Positions 9,446 through 17,578 of a stretch of 64,000 nucleotides of DNA are shown piece after piece. This DNA comes from Bradyrhizobium sp. 200 (GTDB lineage: Bacteria > Pseudomonadota > Alphaproteobacteria > Rhizobiales > Xanthobacteraceae). Below the pieces are notes generated by a model. That model saw only the letters and a list, made by a program, of their open reading frames with translations, was not told the DNA's origin and did not search any database. Position 1 is the first letter of the stretch. Every line of letters begins with the position of its first letter. A program made the translations under genes and the position numbers. The stretch spans positions 4,818,001 to 4,882,000 of the forward strand of contig NZ_CP064689.1 of NCBI RefSeq assembly GCF_023100945.1. The letters are read 5' to 3'.

Positions 9446-10675
9446 ATGGTCCGAAACTACCTCATAGTAACCGCATCCTATTGGGGCTTCACGCTCGTCG
9501 ACGGCGCGTTGCGTATGCTGGTCCTGTTCCATTTTTTCCGACTGGGTTATACGCCGTTCACTCTTGCGTTCCTGTTTCTGCTTTATGAAGCGGCGGGAAT
9601 CGGCGCCAACCTCGCCGGCGGCTACTTCGCTTCGCGTTTTGGCATTCCCCGCATGCTCGCGATCGGACAGATGCTCCAGATTGCCGGCTTGCTCATGTTG
9701 TCGGCGCTCAATCCGGGTTGGGGAGCAGTGGCATCGGTCGCATGGGTCGTTATCGCCCAGGGCATAGCGGGCGTCGCCAAGGATCTGACCAAGACCGCAT
9801 CGAAGTCGGCGATCAAGGCAACCTCTGCGGAGGGCAGTGGGCAACTTTTCCGGTGGGTCGCCTGGTTCACCGGCTCGAAGAACGCAATGAAGGGAATCGG
9901 GTTCTTTCTCGGCGGTCTTCTGCTCGATCTTGCAGGCTTCGTCCATGCGCTATGGCTGATGGCCGCCCTGCTCGGCATAGTCTTCGTCGCGGGGCTGCTG
10001 CTCCTGCCATCGCAGCTTGGCAAAGCAAAATCGTCGAAAACCATCCGCGAACTGTTCGGCAAGTCGCGCGGCGTGAATCTCCTGGCGGCTGCGCGCATCT
10101 TCATGTTCGGGGCAAGAGACGTCTGGTTCGTCGTTGGCCTGCCCGTCTTTCTCTATGCCTACGGATGGAAGTTCTTGCAGGTGGGCGCTTTCCTGGCCGC
10201 CTGGACCATTGCCTATGGCGGCGTGCAGGCTATCGCGCCCTCGCTCGTAAGCCGTAGCACGGACGGCCTGAGCCGCGAGGTGCCGGCGGCAAGAATCTGG
10301 GCTGCGCTGCTTGCGGCCGTGCCAATCGCCTTGGCCGTGATCATGAACTCAACCGACGTCGGACGTCCTGATATTGTCCTCGTGGTCGGGCTGGCGCTTT
10401 TCGGGCTGCCCTTCGCCGTAAACTCGTCGCTGCATTCGTATCTCATTCTGGCCTACGCCGGATCGGAAAAGGCCGCAGAGGATGTTGGCTTCTACTATGC
10501 CGCCAATGCGGTCGGCCGCCTTCTCGGCATTACGCTATCCGGCGTGCTGTATCAGGTCGCGGGCATCACGGGGTGCCTGATCGGCTCCGCGGTCATGTTG
10601 TTGTTGTGCTCGCTGATCACATTCCTGCTTCCGCAGAACGCAGATTTATCGACGGCAAGACCTGCCTCGGTCTGA
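9446..10675 (+). CDS. arsJ: ArsJ, MFS efflux permease for 1-arseno-3-phosphoglycerate
   Basis: The 409-residue membrane protein has about 12 hydrophobic segments and the ArsJ-type N-terminus (YLIVTASYWGFTLVDGALRM). It begins 3 nt after the GAPDH stop codon, so translation is probably coupled. Known ArsJ proteins work with the neighbouring GAPDH to expel arsenate as an organoarsenical that hydrolyses outside the cell. Together the pair gives As(V) resistance without reduction. Downstream it meets arsH head-on. Confidence 0.92.
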   Translation: MVRNYLIVTASYWGFTLVDGALRMLVLFHFFRLGYTPFTLAFLFLLYEAAGIGANLAGGYFASRFGIPRMLAIGQMLQIAGLLMLSALNPGWGAVASVAWVVIAQGIAGVAKDLTKTASKSAIKATSAEGSGQLFRWVAWFTGSKNAMKGIGFFLGGLLLDLAGFVHALWLMAALLGIVFVAGLLLLPSQLGKAKSSKTIRELFGKSRGVNLLAAARIFMFGARDVWFVVGLPVFLYAYGWKFLQVGAFLAAWTIAYGGVQAIAPSLVSRSTDGLSREVPAARIWAALLAAVPIALAVIMNSTDVGRPDIVLVVGLALFGLPFAVNSSLHSYLILAYAGSEKAAEDVGFYYAANAVGRLLGITLSGVLYQVAGITGCLIGSAVMLLLCSLITFLLPQNADLSTARPASV

Positions 10676-10699
10676 CCCCAAAACAAAATCAACATCCCG

Positions 10700-10729
10700 G
10701 GGTTCTTGCGATTTCACGCCCTAGAACCC
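10700..10729. terminator. Possible hairpin between convergent arsJ and arsH
   Basis: GGGTTCT (10700-10706) and AGAACCC (10723-10729) can pair around a 16-nt loop and overlap the arsH stop codon. There is no U tract, so a terminator role is only tentative. Confidence 0.25.
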
Positions 10730-11481
10730 ATCCGCTGATGCGCCGTCGCAATCGCTGAAAGATCCGACGCGGCATCACGTTCCGGACCGGCGGCCGCCCT
10801 GCGCTCCGAGTAGCGGTCCGTCAGGGTCGCGACGTGGGGCCGGAGCAGGACCGTGAAGCGAACGAGCTCTTCGACGACGTCGACGATCCGTTCGTAGTAG
10901 CTCGATGACTTCATCCGGCCGGTCTCGTCGAACTCCTGGAATGCCTTTGGAACGCTCGACTGGTTGGGAACGGTGAACATCCGCAGCCAGCGCCCCAGCA
11001 GCCGTAGCGTGTTGACGGTGTTGAAGGACTGCGAGCCGCCGCAAACCTGCATGACCGCCAGCGTTCGGCCTTGGGTTGGCCGCATACCACCCATGTTGAG
11101 CGGCAGGTGATCGATCTGCGCCTTCATGACACCTGTGATCTGGCCGTGCCGCTCCGGACTGCACCAGATTTGCCCCTCCGACCACATCGACAGCTCACGC
11201 AGCTCCTGCACCGCCGGGTGATTGTCGCCCTTGAACTGATCCGGCAACGGGAGGTCGGATGGGTCGAAGATGCGCGGTTCAGCCCCAAAGAAGCGGACAA
11301 GCCGAGCGGCTTCCTCGACAACCAGACGCGAATAGGAGTGCTCCCGCAGCGATCCGTAGAGAAGCAGGATGCGTGGCGGATGCCGGGGGCCGGCGGCCAG
11401 GCCGCTCGCCTGGATTTGCGATGCGTGGCGCGTGTTGAGGGCGGGCAGGAAGTCGGGATCGGATAGTGTACGAACTCTCAT
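10714..11481 (-). CDS. arsH: ArsH, NADPH-dependent FMN reductase / organoarsenical oxidase
   Basis: The 255-residue flavodoxin-like protein has the FMN phosphate loop [10 protein letters not shown] and the ArsH signature [20 protein letters not shown]. ArsH family members oxidise trivalent methyl- and aryl-arsenicals to the less toxic pentavalent forms and also reduce quinones or metals. It lies 79 nt downstream of arsR copy 2 on the same strand and is probably co-transcribed with it. The length is typical of the family. Confidence 0.93.
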   Translation of the reverse strand: MRVRTLSDPDFLPALNTRHASQIQASGLAAGPRHPPRILLLYGSLREHSYSRLVVEEAARLVRFFGAEPRIFDPSDLPLPDQFKGDNHPAVQELRELSMWSEGQIWCSPERHGQITGVMKAQIDHLPLNMGGMRPTQGRTLAVMQVCGGSQSFNTVNTLRLLGRWLRMFTVPNQSSVPKAFQEFDETGRMKSSSYYERIVDVVEELVRFTVLLRPHVATLTDRYSERRAAAGPERDAASDLSAIATAHQRMGSRA

Positions 11482-11560
11482 ACGCGTTCAGCCGTTGATG
11501 TGGGGTCAAAGTAACGAGCGCTGTTTCCGGTGGACGGGAACAGAACGGTTGTAGATGCGA

Positions 11561-11923
11561 TCAGACATCGGCCCTCCCCTTCGGCCTTGGCTGGCAACAC
11601 GGCGTGAGGTCTTCTATCAGCGGACCGCAAATTTCCGGCCGCCCGTCGCAACAATCCCGGAGCATGAACAGCACAACGCCCTGCAGGCGGCCCAGCTCGG
11701 CGCGATAGACGATCGAGCGGCTGACCCGCTGCGCCGATACCAGTCCGGCGCGTGACAGCACCGACAAATGCGAGGACATGGTGTTTTGCGGGACCGCGAG
11801 CGCCCTGGCGATGTCGCCAGCCGCAAGCCCGTCCGGCTCATACTTGACCAGCAAGCGAAACACATCGAGACGGGTCGATTGGGCGAGTGCGGCAAGCGCA
11901 ATAATGGTATCCTCTGATTCCAT
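11561..11923 (-). CDS. arsR: ArsR-family repressor (copy 2)
   Basis: This compact 120-residue ArsR has the [22 protein letters not shown] and the As(III)-type motif RDCCDGRPEIC, plus a further cysteine pair near the end (TPCC). It is closely related to copy 1 and to the ArsR half of the fusion. It precedes arsH and is divergent from arsR copy 3, with only 98 nt between them, so the two repressors share a control region. Confidence 0.92.
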   Translation of the reverse strand: MESEDTIIALAALAQSTRLDVFRLLVKYEPDGLAAGDIARALAVPQNTMSSHLSVLSRAGLVSAQRVSRSIVYRAELGRLQGVVLFMLRDCCDGRPEICGPLIEDLTPCCQPRPKGRADV

Positions 11924-11925
11924 GC

Positions 11926-11992
11926 ATCTAGAATTATAGATATATGGACCGCTGTCAACGGTATTTCGATAATTCCAGAAATACGGTTGACA
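11926..11992. promoter_or_regulatory. Shared operator/promoter region of divergent arsR copies 2 and 3
   Basis: Two inverted repeats are visible: ATCTA-GAATTA-TAGAT at 11926-11941 next to the copy 2 start, and GTATTTC-10 nt-GAAATAC at 11961-11984. A promoter for copy 3 can be read as TTGACA (11987-11992), 17 bp, then AATATT (12010-12015), only a few bases before its ATG at 12022. The core ATAATTC(C/T)AGA is common to both repeats. Confidence 0.5.
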
Positions 11993-12021
11993 TCGTCTCC
12001 GAAGCCTGAAATATTGCCCGC

Positions 12022-12339
12022 ATGAAAATCGATGACGCTGCCGCCCATCTCGAAGCTCTGGGCAATCCGACCAGACTCAAGATCTATCGCGCGCTGATCC
12101 GCGCCGGCGGGGCCGGGCTTGCGGTCGGGCGGCTGCAGGAGAAACTGAAGATCGCGCCCTCCACCCTCTCCCACCACATCAAGGCGCTGGTGGTGGTCGG
12201 CTTGGTGACCCAGGTGCGCGATGCAACGACGCTGATCTGCCACGCCAACTACGAAGTGATGCGGGAGCTGGTGGGTTTTCTGGTCGAGGAATGCTGTACG
12301 GAGAGCGCTGAAACCACGGATGCCAAGACCGCGGCATAG
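12022..12339 (+). CDS. arsR: ArsR/SmtB-family repressor (copy 3, divergent type)
   Basis: The 105-residue protein belongs to a different ArsR branch from the other copies: HTH KIAPSTLSHHIKALVVVGLV and a C-terminal VEECC cysteine pair in place of DCCxGxPE(L/I)C. The start has no clear ribosome site and lies about 7 nt after the predicted -10 box, so the message may be nearly leaderless. It heads a plus-strand run with the ArsO-like flavoprotein and two MFS genes and probably controls them. Confidence 0.88.
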   Translation: MKIDDAAAHLEALGNPTRLKIYRALIRAGGAGLAVGRLQEKLKIAPSTLSHHIKALVVVGLVTQVRDATTLICHANYEVMRELVGFLVEECCTESAETTDAKTAA

Positions 12340-12358
12340 AACGCCGCACTTTTCGATG

Positions 12359-12376
12359 TTATTTCGATATTTCTAG
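12359..12376 (+). promoter_or_regulatory. Operator-like motif upstream of the ArsO-like gene
   Basis: TTATTTCGATATTTCTAG repeats the TATTTCGATAATTCCAG pattern found at 11962-11978 before arsR copy 3. It sits in the 55-nt gap between arsR copy 3 and the flavoprotein, suggesting a second site for the same repressor. Confidence 0.45.
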
Positions 12377-12394
12377 TTTCATGGGAGGATAAAC

Positions 12395-13759
12395 ATGAGC
12401 GAAGCCAAGACCGTCGCCATCATCGGAGCCGGACCGGTCGGCCTCGCCGCCGCCGCTCACGTGCTGGAGCGCGGTTTGCAGCCGATCGTGCTGGAAGCGG
12501 GCGACGCGGTCGGCCACGCCATGCGGCAATGGGGCCACGTCCAGTTGTTCTCGCCATGGGAATACAATGTCGACAAGGCCGCAGCGCGCCTGCTGGCGAC
12601 GATCGGCTGGAATTCTCCCGAACCCGACCAGTACCCGACGGGCGCGGAGATGGTGGAGCGCTATCTCGAGCCGCTCGCCAACGTCACCACGCTCAAGCCC
12701 CGCATCCGCACGTCGAGCCGCGTCACCGGTATCAGCCGGGTGGGCTTCGACAAGCTCAAGACCAAGGGCCGCGAAACGGCGCCGTTCGAAATCCGGTATC
12801 AGAACGGGAAAGGCCCCGAGATCGTCAAGGCCGATGCGATCATCGACGCATCCGGAACCTGGCATTCGCCGAATCCTGCGGGCGCGAACGGCCTGCCCGC
12901 CATCGGCGAGACAGAGGCCGCCGACAGGATCGCTTACGGCATGCCAGACGTGTTGGGTAAGGACCGCGCGCGCTATGCCGGCAAGACCGTAGCCGTGCTG
13001 GGCGCCGGGCATTCCGCGATCGGCACGCTGACCGATCTGGCGAAGCTTGCGGCAGAAGTACCCGAAACCCGGCCGGTCTGGCTGTTGCGCGGCAGCGATC
13101 CCGCCAAGGCCTTCGGCGGCGGCGCCAATGACAAGCTGGTCGCCCGCGGCGAACTTGGCGCCGCCTTCGCCGCACTGGTAACGGCAGGCCGGATCAAGGT
13201 CGAAAGCGAATTTCGTGTCTCGCATCTCGTCGCCGACGGCTCTCGCCTCGTTGTCGGTGCCATATCCGGCTGCAGCGCCCGTCGGGCTGTGGTCGACCAA
13301 CTCATCGTCGCGACGGGCTTTCGCCCCGACCTGGATTTCGTGCGCGAACTGCGTACCCGGCTCGACTCCGCCATCGAGTGCCCGGCCGCGCTGGCGCCGC
13401 TGATCGATCCAAACGAGCATAGCTGCGGCACCGTGCGGCCGCACGGCGCCCGCGAACTGGCGCAGGACGAACCCGCCTTCTATTTCGCGGGCATGAAATC
13501 CTACGGCCGCGCGCCGACCTTCCTGATGCTTACGGGATACGAGCAGGTGCGCTCGATTGCCGCCGACATCGCCGGAGACCGCGAGGCCGCGGAGCGGGTC
13601 GAACTGGTCCTGCCGGAGACCGGCGTCTGCAGCCGGTCGCTCGCACCAGATGCCAGCAATTGTTGCGGCGGCCCTGCATTATCGGATGTTGACGCGTGTT
13701 GCGTCGCCGATGAGAAAGCAAAGCAGCAAGGCAAGACGGGATGCGGCTGCGTGTCCTGA
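12395..13759 (+). CDS. arsO: ArsO-like FAD/NAD(P)-dependent monooxygenase with cysteine-rich tail
   Basis: The 454-residue flavoprotein has two Rossmann motifs, GAGPVG at 11-16 (FAD) and GAGHSAIG at 203-210 (NADPH), in the flavin monooxygenase / thioredoxin reductase-like fold. Proteins of this kind in ars clusters are called ArsO; the reaction is not settled. The last 43 residues are unusual: seven cysteines (C412, C423, C424, C435, C436, C450, C452), including two CC pairs and a final CGC, separated by charged linkers. This looks like a soft-metal or As(III) binding tail. The start has a strong GGGAGGA ribosome site. It lies in a run with arsR copy 3 and two MFS exporters, which suggests it modifies or binds an arsenical before export. 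Confidence 0.82.
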   Translation: MSEAKTVAIIGAGPVGLAAAAHVLERGLQPIVLEAGDAVGHAMRQWGHVQLFSPWEYNVDKAAARLLATIGWNSPEPDQYPTGAEMVERYLEPLANVTTLKPRIRTSSRVTGISRVGFDKLKTKGRETAPFEIRYQNGKGPEIVKADAIIDASGTWHSPNPAGANGLPAIGETEAADRIAYGMPDVLGKDRARYAGKTVAVLGAGHSAIGTLTDLAKLAAEVPETRPVWLLRGSDPAKAFGGGANDKLVARGELGAAFAALVTAGRIKVESEFRVSHLVADGSRLVVGAISGCSARRAVVDQLIVATGFRPDLDFVRELRTRLDSAIECPAALAPLIDPNEHSCGTVRPHGARELAQDEPAFYFAGMKSYGRAPTFLMLTGYEQVRSIAADIAGDREAAERVELVLPETGVCSRSLAPDASNCCGGPALSDVDACCVADEKAKQQGKTGCGCVS

Positions 13760-13768
13760 CAAAAGGGA

Positions 13769-14977
13769 GTGAACGGAATTTTTCTGGAGGGACGCTCCGT
13801 TATCGTCGCGATGTGCCTGGGGCAACTTGGCAGCCTGCTTCCGCACGTCGTCGTGCCTTCCATCCTTGCCGCGTTCCTGATTCCGGAGTGGCATCTCAGC
13901 GGCGCGCAGGCAGGCCTGCTGGCGGGCTCGGGCGCCGCCGGTTACATGCTGACCGTGCCAGTGCTGGCAACACTCACCGACCGCATCGACGCGCGCAGAA
14001 TCCTGATTGCAGGCTCCGCGCTCAGCGCACTCGGAACATTGCTATTCGGCTTGTTCGCGACCGGCCTGTGGTCAGGCGCCCTTTTCAACGCGATCGCAGG
14101 CGTGGGCTTTGCCGGCGCTTATATGCCCGGCCTCAAGGCGCTGACGGATCGTCTCGCGCCCGGAGATTCATCCCGTGCCGTCACGCTCTACACGTCGAGC
14201 TTCTCATTCGGGGTCAGCTTGTCATTTCTGGTTTCTCAGCTCGTCGCAGAAGCCTGGGGCTGGCGCAGCGCATTCTTCGTCACAGCCGCCGGGCCGCTCG
14301 TGATGCTGTCCGTCTGCTTTCTGCTTCGACCGGTCGCGCCGAAGCCGGCGTTTGGACGCCTGCTGGATTTCGCGCCGGTGTTCCAGAACCGGAAAGCCAT
14401 GGGCTTCGTCCTCGGCTACGGCGCGCATTGTTTCGAGCTGTATGCCATCAGAACCTGGATCGTGGCATTCTGGACCTTTGTCTCGCTGAGAAATTCAGAC
14501 GCTCCGCTTTTAACTCCGATCGTAGTCAGCGTCGTGTTCTCCCTGCTCGCCATGCCCGCAAGTATTCTCGGCAATGAACTCGCGCTCAAGTTCGGACGCC
14601 ACCGCGCCGTCACAGCGGTGATGTCCTCCTCCGCCGCCGTAGCGCTTCTGATCGGTGCATTCGCCGACAGGTCGCCCTGGTTGCTACTGCCGCTGGTGCT
14701 CGTCTATGCCATCACGGTTCCAGCCGACTCCGGCGCGTTGACCTCGGGCATGTCGATGGCCGCCGATCCCAGCTACCGCGGCGCGACCATGGCGATGCAT
14801 TCCACCGTCGGCTTCAGCCTGTCCGCACTGGGCGCATGGGCGCTGGGCGTCGCGCTGGATGCAGCGGGCGGCCCACAGAGTTCATCGGCCTGGATGGCCG
14901 CATTTTCGGTGCTGGCGGCGGGCATTCTGCTTGGACCGCTGGCGCTCTATTGGTCAAGAAGAGAGGCGCCACAGTGA
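13769..14977 (+). CDS. MFS transporter (first of tandem pair)
   Basis: The 402-residue protein has about 12 membrane helices and an MFS loop (TDRIDARRILIAGSALSALG). It starts at GTG 13769, 10 nt after the flavoprotein stop; an in-frame ATG at 13811 is an alternative start that would shorten the first helix. The last codons overlap the start of the next gene (GTGA). The position in the ars run suggests export of an arsenical made or bound by the ArsO-like protein. Similarity to the arsenic exporter ArsK is possible but cannot be confirmed by eye. Confidence 0.85.
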   Translation: MNGIFLEGRSVIVAMCLGQLGSLLPHVVVPSILAAFLIPEWHLSGAQAGLLAGSGAAGYMLTVPVLATLTDRIDARRILIAGSALSALGTLLFGLFATGLWSGALFNAIAGVGFAGAYMPGLKALTDRLAPGDSSRAVTLYTSSFSFGVSLSFLVSQLVAEAWGWRSAFFVTAAGPLVMLSVCFLLRPVAPKPAFGRLLDFAPVFQNRKAMGFVLGYGAHCFELYAIRTWIVAFWTFVSLRNSDAPLLTPIVVSVVFSLLAMPASILGNELALKFGRHRAVTAVMSSSAAVALLIGAFADRSPWLLLPLVLVYAITVPADSGALTSGMSMAADPSYRGATMAMHSTVGFSLSALGAWALGVALDAAGGPQSSSAWMAAFSVLAAGILLGPLALYWSRREAPQ

Positions 14978-16152
14978 ACCGCAGCCAGCTTTCCATCATT
15001 GTCGCGCTCGGCACAACGCAGACCCTAGCCTGGGCTTCGAGCTACTACATACCTGCGATCCTCGCCGATCCGATCGCGCGCGATCTCGGCGTTTCCTCGA
15101 CCTGGGTGTTTAGCGCTTTCTCTGCCGCGCTGGTGCTGTCGGCCCTGATCGGACCACGCGTCGGGCGTCAGATCGACCTCGTCGGCGGCAGGTCCGTGCT
15201 GTCGATGTCCAATCTGGTGCTGGCGGCGGGCCTCGTGCTGCTGGGCTTCACCACGTCGATATCCCTGCTCGTCGTCGCCTGGCTGCTGCTCGGCGTCGGC
15301 ATGGGCGCGGGCCTTTACGATGCCGCCTTTGCCGCGCTTGGGCGCATCTATGGCGAAGCGGCGCGGCGCTCGATCACCGGCATTACGTTGTTTGCGGGCT
15401 TTGCCTCGACGGTCGGATGGCCGCTGTCGGCCTGGGGGCTGGAGACCATCGGCTGGCGCAACACCTGCTTTGCCTGGGCGGCGGCGCACATTTTGATCGG
15501 CCTGCCCTTGAACTGGTGGATGCTGCCGGCCGTCACGGGGGCGAAGGCCGCCCTTGCCACCGCCGTCAAGCCGCATATCCCGATCGACCGCACCATGATC
15601 GTATTGGCCTTCGTATTCGCCGCGGCCTGGACCGTCACCGGCGCGATGGCCGCGCATCTGCCGCGCCTCATGGAAGCCGCCGGCGCAACGGCCACGCAGG
15701 CGGTGTTCGCCGGCGCGCTGATGGGCCCTGCGCAGGTGGCCGGGCGGATCTTCGAGGCGAGCTTTCTCAGCCGCTACCATCCGCTGGTCTCGACCAAACT
15801 CGCCTGCATCACGCATCCGATTGGCGCGGCGATCCTCGGGCTGGCCGGCGGCGGCGCGGCCAGCGTGTTCGCGATCTTTCACGGCGCCGGCAATGGCATC
15901 CTGACGATTGCGCGCGGCACGCTGCCGCTCGCGATCTTCGGCCCGGAGAATTATGGCTATCGCCTCGGCATCATCGGCGCGCCGGCCCGGATGGCGCAAG
16001 CAGCCGCTCCCCTGCTGTTCGGGCTGCTGATCGAGGCCATGGGCGCCCGGGTTCTGATCGTCTCCTCCGCGCTCAGCATCGCGGCGCTGCTGGCGCTGTT
16101 CCTGCTGCGCAAGATGCCGCCGCGGACGAAACCGCAAACGGAATGCGAATAG
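14974..16152 (+). CDS. MFS transporter (second of tandem pair)
   Basis: The 392-residue protein with about 12 helices begins SQLSIIVALGTTQTLAWASS, a form typical of MFS proteins often annotated next to arsenic or organic-acid genes. It starts at GTG 14974, overlapping the previous stop by four bases, so the two transporters are translationally coupled. The two proteins are not close paralogues: their N-termini and loops differ. They may be two exporters with different substrates or, less likely, a heteromeric pair. Confidence 0.85.
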   Translation: MNRSQLSIIVALGTTQTLAWASSYYIPAILADPIARDLGVSSTWVFSAFSAALVLSALIGPRVGRQIDLVGGRSVLSMSNLVLAAGLVLLGFTTSISLLVVAWLLLGVGMGAGLYDAAFAALGRIYGEAARRSITGITLFAGFASTVGWPLSAWGLETIGWRNTCFAWAAAHILIGLPLNWWMLPAVTGAKAALATAVKPHIPIDRTMIVLAFVFAAAWTVTGAMAAHLPRLMEAAGATATQAVFAGALMGPAQVAGRIFEASFLSRYHPLVSTKLACITHPIGAAILGLAGGGAASVFAIFHGAGNGILTIARGTLPLAIFGPENYGYRLGIIGAPARMAQAAAPLLFGLLIEAMGARVLIVSSALSIAALLALFLLRKMPPRTKPQTECE

Positions 16153-16192
16153 GCTTTCCAAATTGCGATCTCCATGCACTATATGCAAGGTC

Positions 16193-16594
16193 ATGCCGCC
16201 AATCACCCGCATCAATCCGCCTGAACTCGGCTCGCCGCCCGGCTATTCGCAGATCGTCGAAGTGACCGCGGGCCGCATCGTCTTCATCGCCGGCCAGACC
16301 GCGCTCGATCGCGACGGCAATGTGGTCGGCAGGAATGATTTCGCGGCTCAGGCGGAGCAGGTGTTTCGAAACCTCGCCGTTGCGCTACAGGCCAGCAGGT
16401 GCACGCCGGCTGATCTGGTAAAACTCACGGTATTCCTCACCGACATGGATAATCTCGGACCCTACCGCGAAGCCCGAAACCGCTTCTTTGCCTCGGTGAC
16501 GCCGCCGGCGGCACCCGCGGTCACGCTGGTCGAGGTGTCGAAATTGTACGGTCCGGATTTCCTGATCGAGATCGAGGCCGTTGCGGCGGCGTAA
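16193..16594 (+). CDS. RidA-family (YjgF/YER057c/UK114) protein
   Basis: The 133-residue protein has the RidA pattern: IVFIAGQTALDRDGNVV, then QAEQVFRNLAVAL, then LVKLTVFLTDM. RidA members hydrolyse reactive enamine/imine intermediates or serve in catabolic pathways. ATG 16193 is chosen with a CAAGG ribosome site. It follows the second MFS gene by 40 nt on the same strand and may be the last gene of that run, although a role in arsenic handling is not evident. Confidence 0.88.
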   Translation: MPPITRINPPELGSPPGYSQIVEVTAGRIVFIAGQTALDRDGNVVGRNDFAAQAEQVFRNLAVALQASRCTPADLVKLTVFLTDMDNLGPYREARNRFFASVTPPAAPAVTLVEVSKLYGPDFLIEIEAVAAA

Positions 16595-16605
16595 GCTTCA
16601 CGCAT

Positions 16606-17484
16606 TCAAGGCTTCCTGACCTCCGACGTTGCGATCCAGATCCCGGCAAACACCGCAACAAGCCCGAATACGAGATTCGGCGTGATCGGCTCGCCGACCA
16701 ACTGAGTGGCCAGCAGCCCCGCCGCGAGCGGATTGACGGTCATGGTGTTGGCGACCCGCGTCGGCGACGCCCGTTCCAGGGCCAGCACCCACAGGATGAA
16801 CGCCAGCGCACCACCGGCAACGCCGAGATAAATGCCGGCGATCCATTGCGGCGTGCTGAACTGGCTCAATGCCGCGACGCTTCCCGTCAGCGACCCGACC
16901 AGGATCAGCGCCGCAGCGCCCGTTCCCATGCCGACCGTCAGGAAGCCAAGCGCGCTCGATCGCTGGATGAAGGGCCGGGACCAGACATTGTAGAACGCCA
17001 TGCACAACACGGCCGCGGTCTTGATCAGCTCGCCGCGCCAGGCTCCCGGCGGCGCAGCCGACAATCCCGTTGCGAGCGCGGCCGCGACGCCGAATACCGC
17101 GACGCAGACCCCGATCGATTTCCGCCTCGTCAGCGGCTCGATGCCGAGTAGCGCACCGACCATCATCGTGTGCAGCGGCAGCGTCGCCAGCGCCAGGCTG
17201 GCGCGCGCCGCGGTCGTGTAGGACATCGCGATATTGTAGAGGACGAAGAACACGCCGAAGAAGCAAAAGCCCAGCGCGGCAACGGCCGGCCAGTCCCGCT
17301 GTTGCGGCCATCGCGCCTTCAGGAGAAGCGTCGCCGGCAGCACGCAGCAAAAGCCGATTCCCCAGCGCAGGATCGCAAGCGTAATCGGATCGGTGTTGCC
17401 GGCAAGATAGCGCGTGATCGCGGCCGCGGTGCCGCCGAGGCAACTGGAGACCAGCGCGATCGTGACTCCAACCCATTCGCCCAC
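16606..17484 (-). CDS. EamA/DMT-superfamily transporter
   Basis: This 292-residue membrane protein has ten predicted helices arranged as two EamA repeats (about 5-140 and 150-288). It is a metabolite exporter type of drug/metabolite transporter with unknown substrate. It converges on ridA (11 nt between stops) and is divergent from the XRE regulator, which probably controls it. Confidence 0.88.
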   Translation of the reverse strand: MGEWVGVTIALVSSCLGGTAAAITRYLAGNTDPITLAILRWGIGFCCVLPATLLLKARWPQQRDWPAVAALGFCFFGVFFVLYNIAMSYTTAARASLALATLPLHTMMVGALLGIEPLTRRKSIGVCVAVFGVAAALATGLSAAPPGAWRGELIKTAAVLCMAFYNVWSRPFIQRSSALGFLTVGMGTGAAALILVGSLTGSVAALSQFSTPQWIAGIYLGVAGGALAFILWVLALERASPTRVANTMTVNPLAAGLLATQLVGEPITPNLVFGLVAVFAGIWIATSEVRKP

Positions 17485-17578
17485 GCCGCCTCTCCGTATT
17501 TTGTCAACATGTCTTGTTCAATCCGGTTGTGGCATCTTGCCGGTCGGCAAAGCCTCGGCAACTACCTGGCAGGTACTC

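Noticed and set aside
10698..10716. Third copy of the G-rich hairpin found before dmeF and chrB
   Set aside because: Only the GGGGTT..TTGCGAT part is similar; the pairing C tract is missing and it overlaps the arsH end.
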